Positions 21,056-27,406 of a DNA stretch of 27,406 bases are shown here, piece after piece. The notes beneath the pieces are model-generated. The model searched no databases, was not told where the DNA came from, and saw only the letters and a list, made by a program, of their open reading frames with translations. This stretch comes from Perkinsus olseni (taxonomy: Eukaryota; Perkinsozoa; Perkinsida). The stretch is from contig JABANN010000467.1 of assembly GCA_013115125.1 (NCBI GenBank), positions 1 through 27,406 on the forward strand. Direction: 5' to 3'. Both the position numbers and the translations under genes were made by a program. The first letter of the stretch is position 1. The number at the start of each line of letters is the position of its first letter.

Positions 21056-21163
21056 TTTTAGAGGAAGCATATCGGCTCCTTTAGTGAATGCAAACTCGAT
21101 TTAGCTGTACATCTTACGCTTTCGACTCGTTGTGAATCGTGCTCGGCTGTTGTGTAACTTTAG

Positions 21164-22392
21164 GAAAGATTTATTACCTGATCGTTCCGCCACGGTGAAC
21201 GTCTTTACTATCGATTGTAAAGTAACGGTGAAACTGAGCGGCGTATTGTCTTCAGGGATATTCTCCCGAACTCCCCGGGTCCATCTCAAAGACCCCAATC
21301 GAGCAGCGGATCGGAGCACTCATGGCCTGGTCGGTCGATGGACTAGTCTGCAGCGAAGAAGGGCAGCAGCAGCACACTCAGCGCCCTATTGACGACCCTA
21401 GTATCAACATCACTGTGTACCATTCCGCCACACCATTATTATGGGGTATCATTCTTCTAACTGATGCCGTTGTGTTGTCCCCGGGCGGCGTCAGTGCGTT
21501 CAGGGGTGATCCCTGTAGTACTTTAGAGAGCGTATGTTGCTATCCGGTCGGCGGCAGGTGGAGGGAAGATTGACGACGCTTTGGAGCTCCTGCTCTCCTT
21601 GCGGCTGTCGGGGGTATCATAAGTTTGTACGGCCAGAGGCCCCTAACCAGGACAACCTCAAGAAGATTATTACTAGGGTAGTAGACTGATGACCATTGCT
21701 GCTACCGTTTCCACTGTTCTAACATTTACTCACGTTCGAAGGGAACCGGTAGGGCTAGGAAGGACATGCCTAGTGGCCCGGCTGAGGTGTACTCGACCGG
21801 GCACTATTCACAGTATCGGATGATCGTCGGAGATTCGCGTAATTTCGATGGTAATGTGGAGGAACGTATCATAGGTTGAACCTTGCTCGCGGCAAACCTG
21901 CTCCAATGGTATAAAGATTCCTCCTTGGTCGTGTTACCTCTATATTAACTATTCGTACGTACAGTTAGTCGCTAGTGTCGAACGGTTTATGGCCGTGCGC
22001 GACCTAGCAGTCCTTCGGCCTCCTGTCGCCGTGAACTCACAACGGGAGTCACGTCGGCCACTTCGACCAGGGAGAGTCTCTCAGGAACTTCAACCGATCG
22101 CCTTCGAGATGCAAAACGACAAGAATGCCGGCAACTACCTCTATGACAAGCACTACTGGGGTTACATTTGCTCTCCCAAGTTCGAAGGGAAGACGTACAA
22201 GGAGATGAAGGAGATGCTCGCGGAGCTGCTAGAGAAGTGCGATATGACCGAGGGACGCTGTCGCTTCAAATTGGAACCGCCAAGTCGCTGGGAGGTAGTA
22301 AAGAGGACTTGGCCGCGCGCCACGAAATTATTGGTGTTTCCTGTCAGAAATTGAAGCGAATTCGACGGCGGCGTTTTTCGTTGGATCGGTGA
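21164..22392 (+). CDS. Unrecognised multi-exon protein gene
   Basis: I recognise no family, but a chain of exons with good GT-AG borders gives protein-like sequence. The pieces are KIYYLIVPP (21164), GYSPELPGSISKTPIEQRIG with LMAWSVDGLVCSEEG (about 21257-21410), RAYVAIRSAAGGGKIDDALE with LLLSLRLSG, DNLKKIITR, GTGRARKDMPSGPAEVYSTG with HYSQYRMIVGDSRNFD, then VASVERFMAVRDLAVLRPPV through FEMQNDKNAGNYLYDKHYWG and FEGKTYKEMKEMLAELLEKC. A last 54-nt intron (22294-22347) precedes KLKRIRRRRFSLDR and TGA at 22390-22392. The start codon is not identified and the true 5' end may lie nearer 21087. The basic end and soluble middle suggest an intracellular protein. Whether all exons belong to one gene is inference. 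Confidence 0.5.
21866..21890 (-). repeat. Family C element (inverted) in intron
   Basis: The plus strand reads GTATCATAGGTTGAACC, then TTGCTCGC. It lies in an intron that begins GTAATG after SRNFD (about 21851). Confidence 0.55.
22294..22347 (+). repeat. Family D intron (inverted motif)
   Basis: This 54-nt intron lies between EPPSRWE and KLKRIRRRR. It carries GCGCGCCACGAAATT (22315-22329), the reverse complement of the family D motif, and ends CCTGTCAG. Confidence 0.72.
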
Positions 22393-22509
22393 TGACCGAG
22401 CATGTTGTTGATTCGCCGGTTTCTGTGGTCCTCTCCCTGTCGGCTTGTCTTGCCATTTTTGCATCGCTCCGCTGAAGGATTTGTTTATGTTTTTACCAAC
22501 AATCTTCCA

Positions 22510-23898
22510 ATGTCACGCCAATCCTCGTGTTCCCTTCAAAGCCTGCTGGAGAGTATCCTCGTCACGATACCCTTCCTCAGTGTCCCTCCCGAAGCCTATC
22601 AGCTCCAGGCCACCGTCGCTGTCATCGGCCTGCTTGAACTCGTGATAGCCCCAGTATGGCGCAACGCTCCCGCCGCCCTCGGTCTGGCCTTCGCCGTTTT
22701 GGTGCGCTACGACGCGTCCCTCGCTCCGGTCTGTTCGATGATGGTACTAATAGGATACGCGGGGTCCGTGCTGATCAGACCTGAGTGGGAGGCCACGGCT
22801 TCCCTGGTGCTGCTGCCACTTCTCTTCGTCGCCCCTGTTCTGGCGGTCTTCCTCCTAGTGCTCCTCTGTGGCCTGTCAGAAGACCTTCTAGGATCTCGTC
22901 TAAGTCGGTTAGAGGCGGGTTTGCTAGCCCAGCTCGCCGCCTGCGCTTCCCTTGCTTTTACCAGCCGCTCGGCGTCGTCTGTTCCGGCGGCCTGGGCGGA
23001 GATGTTGGCCTCCACGCTGCTGCTTTTCGGAGTGCTGCTTGCCCTAGCGAAATTCAGAGTCACCCCGCGATGGTCGCGGTCCCCGCTCTGTTCCCTAGTG
23101 GTCTGTGCTGTCTTCCTCATCGGCCGTTCAACCCTCAGTGAGGCTCCCGAGCGGTCGATCGGTTCACTGATGGGCTACATTGGAACCGTACCGCACCTCC
23201 GGATACTCGCCTGGTGGGCCCTAGCCATTCTGGTCAGCATCGGCGCGACCCAGCTCGCTGAGAGCGCCCATATCTTCGGCCATGGTCCTCGAGCGACGGT
23301 CATCGTCAGGAAGCTCTTCCATCTCCTCGCAGTAGTGATCTTCCAACCGTTCATCTTCGAGGACCCGCAGTTCCTAGGCTTCTCCCAGCTCGTCGCGTTC
23401 GGCCTCTTCGTCGTTTTGGAGGCCCTTCGAGTCCACTATGTGGACTGGAAGGCGGTCAGGCGACTGTCGGAGTATCTTTCCCAGTATCTTGACGGTAAGG
23501 ACCCGGCCGATGGAGGTCTTATCTTAACCCATATCTCACTTCTCTTGGGTATGGCGATCCCGGTGTGGTTCGAGCTTGGCTTCGCCGGGGAATTTTCGGT
23601 TCTTCGAGCGTCGGCTGGTGTCCTGTCGGTGGGTGTTGGGGACGCGATGGCAGCTTGTGTAGGGGTTACTGTGAAGGGACCTAAAATGCCGGGGGCGGAG
23701 CGACGCACTATCGCCGGCTGTTTGGGTTTCGTCCTCTCGGCGATGCTCTATGGTTTCGCTGTCAGCGGTGGTAACTGGGCTGTGATTTCGCGAAGGAATG
23801 GTATGGTGATATACCTCACTGCACTTTTGGAGTGCTACATTACGAGCATCGATAATCTCGTCCTGCCCGTCTACATGCTGGCGCTGATGGCCTTCTAA
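22510..23898 (+). CDS. Dolichol kinase (DOLK/Sec59-like)
   Basis: By family this is an ER membrane enzyme that phosphorylates dolichol with CTP to make dolichyl phosphate, the lipid carrier for N-glycosylation and GPI anchors. The chosen ATG (22510, MSRQSSCSLQSLLESI) gives 463 residues. The frame is open further upstream, but that part contains a family B-like motif near 22461 and reads as leader. There are many hydrophobic segments. The conserved C-terminal part shows VRKLFHLLAVVIFQPFIFED, FGLFVVLEALRVHYV, DGGLILTHISLLLGMAIPVW, AGVLSVGVGDAMAACVG with the CTP-binding GD, ERRTIAGCLGF and TSIDNLVLPVYM before TAA at 23896-23898. Unlike its neighbours, the whole gene is one uninterrupted exon. 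Confidence 0.88.
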   Translation: MSRQSSCSLQSLLESILVTIPFLSVPPEAYQLQATVAVIGLLELVIAPVWRNAPAALGLAFAVLVRYDASLAPVCSMMVLIGYAGSVLIRPEWEATASLVLLPLLFVAPVLAVFLLVLLCGLSEDLLGSRLSRLEAGLLAQLAACASLAFTSRSASSVPAAWAEMLASTLLLFGVLLALAKFRVTPRWSRSPLCSLVVCAVFLIGRSTLSEAPERSIGSLMGYIGTVPHLRILAWWALAILVSIGATQLAESAHIFGHGPRATVIVRKLFHLLAVVIFQPFIFEDPQFLGFSQLVAFGLFVVLEALRVHYVDWKAVRRLSEYLSQYLDGKDPADGGLILTHISLLLGMAIPVWFELGFAGEFSVLRASAGVLSVGVGDAMAACVGVTVKGPKMPGAERRTIAGCLGFVLSAMLYGFAVSGGNWAVISRRNGMVIYLTALLECYITSIDNLVLPVYMLALMAF

Positions 23899-24067
23899 CA
23901 CCTTCCTGTCTGACCGGTGATCGGAAGAGCTGTTTGCCAAGACACTTGTCGGGTGGCACGCACTGCCGCTCAGTTTCTTCAGTGTATCAATTTCTTTGTC
24001 ACAGTCACAGCAAATTGCGTTTGTTATTCCAGGCTGGAGGTCGCTGCGGGTTAGGGTTCAAGACGAC

Positions 24068-24812
24068 ATGGACAGCCCTGAAACCACTGGCCTGCTGTCA
24101 CGGGATTCGACAGTTATTGGCGAGCTTGTGGTAGAGGATGAGCACCTCTGGCGGTCTACATATCGTACCTACTTCCGAAACACTGCTACGGTGGTGTCGT
24201 CGGGAGCGCTGAGGATGATGGCCGACTCGGTCGTGCTGTCCGTGCTGGGAGAGGACCCTCGATCGATGGACTTCGGCTTTGCCACGCGATGCCAGCGGAA
24301 TAGTTTCAGCATGTGCTTGGCGGCAGGTAGTCCGTGGGAGACAAGGCCCAACCGTTCTCGTCAGTGTGACTTGTTTCTGTTTGAATTTGTATCACTCCCT
24401 GCTGTTACCCTCAGGTATGACCGAGTTCCTTATCTGCTTACTCCTAGCGGGCGTTTTCGTGTGGCATTTCCAGGAGAAGTTGGGTGACCCGTATTGGAAT
24501 CGGTGGTGCGCGCGAACGTTCTCGTGGTCGGTGCTCACAGGGGCAGCCGAGTGGCTGCCGATGACCGTCTTGTCGGCCCAAGTACGGATGGTGGTCAGCT
24601 ACGCTGGCAAGTCGTGGTCCTGGCTCGAATGGCTCATGGTTGCAACGTTTGCCTTTGGGGCAACGCTTGTGTGTACTCTGAGTGTGCATGCGGCCCTGCG
24701 CAGAAGCGGTGCTAGCATATTCGTCCCACAGAACATGCGCCAGTACCTTTTACTGCTCTTTATGTACTGCATGGGCACCAGCGTTGGGACCGCCTGGTGG
24801 CTGATAATGTGA
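24068..24812 (+). CDS. Hypothetical multi-pass membrane protein
   Basis: I do not recognise a family. From ATG 24068 (MDSPETTGLLSRDSTVIGEL) exon 1 gives a mixed segment with TYFRNTATVVSSGALRMMAD and ends at CLAAG, where a phase-1 intron (about 24331-24414) joins to MTEFLICLLLAGVFVWHFQE. Four hydrophobic stretches follow: TEFLICLLLAGVFVW, FSWSVLTGAAEWLPMTVL, LMVATFAFGATLVCTLSV and YLLLLFMYCMGTSVGTAWWL. The end is LIM with TGA at 24810-24812. In-frame sequence upstream of 24068 lacks an ATG. Membrane location is well supported; function is unknown. Confidence 0.68.
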
Positions 24813-24908
24813 GATGGGAGGGATGATGTTACGAGCGCTAGTACAGTAGCGAAAGAGTGTTCGAGTAACTGTACCTGAAGAGGCATTCTGAACTTAGTGA
24901 GTATCAAG

Positions 24909-24981
24909 GCTCCGCTAGCTCAGCAGGCAGAGCGTGTGGCTGTTAACCACAAGGTCGGTGGTTCGATCCCATCGTGGAGCG
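24909..24981 (+). tRNA. tRNA-Asn (GTT)
   Basis: This is a complete 73-nt cloverleaf. The acceptor strand GCTCCGC pairs with GTGGAGC at the 3' end (one G-T pair), followed by discriminator G. The D-arm contains TAGCTCAGCAGGCAGAGC (A box), and the anticodon stem TGTGG/CCACA holds loop CTGTTAA, anticodon GTT. The T-arm is GGTGGTTCGATCCCATC (B box). No intron and no encoded CCA are seen. TTTT starts 2 nt after the end and should stop Pol III. It is the only whole tRNA gene found, and serves as a reference for the partial tRNA-like introns elsewhere in the window. Confidence 0.97.
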
Positions 24982-25058
24982 CTTTTGATTAGTCGTTTCT
25001 GTATTCTTCCGCTGCTACAAGTAGTATTGTACTGTACCAGTTCTTCCACAGATATGTG

Positions 25059-25791
25059 ATGCTCCTCAAGCCTTACCCTGCCTCACTCTTCCTCTCTATC
25101 TTCTGGGCTCTCGTGGTCTCGATCTGCGCTACGGTTTTCTATAAGCGCTTCGGTCCCGAGCCGATCATGCCTCATGGTAACCACACTTCCACTTCCCTGC
25201 GTCGCTCTGCGCTCAGCTTCATGGTCTACGCGAGCGTCGTATGCACAGTGAACGCCAACCACTCGGCCATCAAGTTCGTGGTCCAGTCTTTGCACTCCTT
25301 CAACTTCCCAGCGGAGGTCGACTCTGAAGGCCTGGCATTGTTGGCTTTCATGGCCTGGTTTGTGACGATGTTTGCTGCTTTCTTCGGATACTGGATAACC
25401 CGCACGACTCGGATAGGGTTTGGGGTATCTGGCCGCTTCTCTCGCATGGCTGTTGGCGAGGACATCATAGAGAGCCCGTGGGGTGCCTTGGCTGAGCAGA
25501 GTGCGCTGACGGTAGTATTCCGGCGCTGCAGGGTGCGCGATCCCGGGCTGTTGATGTCTCTTCATTCACGTTCCACTGTCGACTAGATTGAGAGCTTGTA
25601 CATGTAGAGGTGGTCAATGGGGCATTCTCGCCTCGATTCGATAGAACTTTCTCACCGAACTGCCGCGCCCTCCTTAGGTTATGGCATTCGACTCCCTCTC
25701 GCTCCTCTCGGCGTTCCAATGGGGTGGCGTCTATATGGGTTCATTTGTACTCTTGGTCGGCTCGTGGGCTCTTCGGTTCACTCTGATGTAA
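25059..25791 (+). CDS. Hypothetical multi-pass membrane protein
   Basis: I do not recognise a family. From ATG 25059 (MLLKPYPASLFLSIFWALVV) hydrophobic segments follow at SLFLSIFWALVVSICATVFY, ALSFMVYASVVCTV and LALLAFMAWFVTMFAAFFGYW. The first exon stays open to a TAG at 25584. My preferred model splices at a GTAGTA donor (about 25511, after GALAEQSALT) to an acceptor at about 25678, joining VMAFDSLSLLSAFQWGGVYM with GSFVLLVGSWALRFTLM and TAA at 25789-25791. That adds a fourth membrane segment. If the intron is not used, the protein ends LMSLHSRSTVD. The gene lies just after tRNA-Asn and, with the gene at 24068, makes a pair of unrelated-looking small membrane proteins. Confidence 0.62.
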
Positions 25792-26424
25792 TAGGGAAGA
25801 TGGATAGTGCTGTCTGATGTGTGTATAATCACAGGCGTGAGCCGAGGACGAAATTCATGATGCATCAAAACCGCTTCTGTCGCGTCACATCAGAGCAACT
25901 CGTCCCGTAGCCGCCTGTGTCGCCCGAATCTGCTCCTGCCGGCCAGTGTTAGATCCATCCACTTACATGGGCGTATCCCGTTAATTGTGAAGGCCACCAG
26001 TTTCATCCTCGCGGCTCCGTTTTCCTATCAGGGAAGTGCACTCACTGTTATGACTACCGTGCGCATCAGATACGTAGTAGGATGTGTCATTTTCGCCACA
26101 ACAGTAGTAGGAGGAGTATCGTGGTTCTGTCGTACCTTCATCCCGAGCGATGCAGAGAAGACCATGTAGGGCGAGGAGCTGCTCAGCCACTGGCCACTAC
26201 GAGACTTTTTCAGGTACACCGCATCTGTGCTGCCTTTGCGTAGTCAGGAGATGCCCATACTGCGGCCCGACAGCGTCCCCCCAATGGAATAGTTGAAAAA
26301 TTGACTCACGCTGCTTTTTTACACGTTCGTGATGATCCTTTCATTTCTCTGTTCTCGTGTCTTGTGTTGTGACGGCTGGGCGGTTTTGGTCTTCTAGTAG
26401 CGCTACTGAAGCGTCACTGAAAAC
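25792..26424. other. Spacer with one possible tiny membrane-protein ORF
   Basis: Nothing well supported lies here. The best candidate is a 39-codon frame, ATG 26050 to TAG 26169 on the plus strand. It reads MTTVRIRYVVGCVIFATTVV, then GGVSWFCRTFIPSDAEKTM: one hydrophobic helix with basic residues in front and a polar tail, like small subunits of mitochondrial complexes. Length and resemblance are too weak to name it. Confidence 0.3.
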
Positions 26425-27029
26425 ATGCAAACTTCTAAATTAACTCTGTCGGCACCGCCCGCTGCGAGACAGCCCGGCAAGCGGCTCACGGCCACGAGAT
26501 CCCTGAGCTCGCTTCAGGTGGGCCTGCCAACGGCCACTCTGACAAGAACCATTTCCTCGTCTTCAGGTGCCGCGCGAGGAGCCTTCATATCTCGAGAGTA
26601 GGGTTGGTCAGCGGCCGATGGACTTTTGACGCCTTGAGTGCCAGATTCCTCCTCTCCGCCGAAGCTGCCCCGCGTCTCCTCGGGAGTTGATCTGAGGCTC
26701 ACCCATTACCAAGCCATGAGGAACGCGATTGACGCTCGAAACAGGTAGCCCTGCATCTGATCAGTCGCCCGACGCACCGTCCCTGTCAGCCTGGTCCTCG
26801 GTGCTGGTCTGTATCGCCTGTCACGACGCCGCGCCGCGATCCCGGGGTACGGCGGTTTCATTCCTTGCAAGGACTCCGCTAACGTGCTGGGCTGCAGCTA
26901 CAGACGAGGTGGGGACCGATGCCCCCTCAGCTGGGTTCTACGAAGTGTCCCGTTTCAGCCAACTTGGTCGCCTCCGAGATCATGGAAAGGTTGAACCCTC
27001 ATCTGCCACCGGCAGAGTCTTTGTGCTGA
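26425..27029 (+). CDS. Small IPGY-motif protein, ciliary microtubule inner protein-like
   Basis: This is a predicted protein of about 140 residues from five exons. From ATG 26425 a basic N-terminus (MQTSKLTLSAPPAARQPGKR) continues through VPREEPSYLEM, SSGVDLRLTHYQAMRNAIDA, LVLGAGLYRLSRRRAAIPGY and GGFIPCKDSANVLGCSYR to ANLVASEIMERLNPHLPP, ending AESLC with TGA at 27027-27029. Introns are about 40-50 nt and close in phase throughout. The IPGYGGFIP motif followed by a Gly/aromatic turn is typical of small proteins lining axonemal microtubules (FAM166/CIMIP2-type and relatives). A flagellated life stage would fit, but the family assignment rests on this one motif and could be wrong. The exon chain itself is convincing. 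Confidence 0.65.
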
Positions 27030-27406
27030 GGAAACACCATCAGCCATGAATTTATGATGATAGATGTTCAATAGTCACCGTTAATTCACTTCGTTGAGTT
27101 TCCAGTTGGGAGTCCGAAAACTCTAGCGGTGCATCATCGTCCCTTTGCGTGAATAAAGGCACGAGGACCCTGCAGAGAGGTCGCGCTACGATCCTTCATC
27201 AGACACTGTCATTAGCACGAGGCGAATGAGTCTTGTATTATAGATTAGTTCAGTTGGGCTCTCGACTCTGAGAGGGACAGAATGCGCATTCGGATCTTGC
27301 GCTGATTATGGTCGCCCCAGCTAGCGTTCCATAGCGTGTCGCGGTACTGACTTGGATATCACTTAGGGGAAACTCAACAAGCGGATGTCTTGTGCCAGAA
27401 TAAGCC
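27030..27406. other. 3' flank, no gene seen
   Basis: I find no supported gene. A hairpin-rich stretch at about 27241-27300 resembles parts of a tRNA, but the acceptor and T-arm do not form. Confidence 0.4.

Noticed and set aside
27241-27300. Possible tRNA (TAGTTCAGTTGG followed by stem-loops)
   Set aside because: The T-arm loop has 9 nt, no acceptor stem forms, and no terminator follows.

Overview
The window looks like nuclear DNA of a protist with compact, intron-rich protein genes. Introns are mostly 42-70 nt, begin GT and end AG, and conserved protein families can be read straight through them. The gene content, the very short introns and the paired HMG-box genes fit an alveolate, and a Perkinsus-like organism is my best guess. 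That placement is inference: no rRNA or spliced-leader sequence is present to confirm it. Nothing looks bacterial or viral.

Layout, left to right. Positions 1-1090 hold nothing I can support. On the minus strand follow a lone first exon of an HMG-box gene (1091-1203) and a complete HMG-box gene (1406-1819). A coiled-coil protein gene lies on the plus strand (2190-4034). Four minus-strand genes then run head to tail: a flavocytochrome b2-type L-lactate dehydrogenase (4627-7357), adenylosuccinate synthetase (8408-10201), eIF4E (10606-12154) and a neuroguidin/Lcp5-like ribosome-biogenesis protein (12320-13798). At about 13.8-14.9 kb the coding strand switches, and everything to the right is on the plus strand: acetyl-CoA acetyltransferase (14890-17483), Sec62 (17681-19347), two unrecognised multi-exon genes, an almost intron-free dolichol kinase (22510-23898), two multi-pass membrane proteins flanking a complete tRNA-Asn(GTT), and a small IPGY-motif protein resembling ciliary microtubule inner proteins (26425-27029).

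The genes are housekeeping genes of unrelated function (purine synthesis, translation, lactate oxidation, thiolysis, ER translocation, dolichol phosphorylation), so this is not a pathway cluster.

The striking signal is in the introns. Many belong to a few repeated families that recur in unrelated genes. (A) Introns of about 53 nt look like the 3' half of a tRNA (variable loop, T-arm with a GGTTCGA-type B box, acceptor-like stretch, then a T run) placed exactly between a GT donor and an AG acceptor. (B) Introns carry the motif GGCGGAGCGAAGCG followed by a T run. (C) Introns carry a roughly 28-nt stem-loop beginning GTATC and ending GATAC. (D) Introns or spacers carry AATTTCGTGGCGC. Such recurrence is what is expected of introners (intron-generating elements). 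Family A suggests that tRNA-derived sequence served as raw material for new introns.
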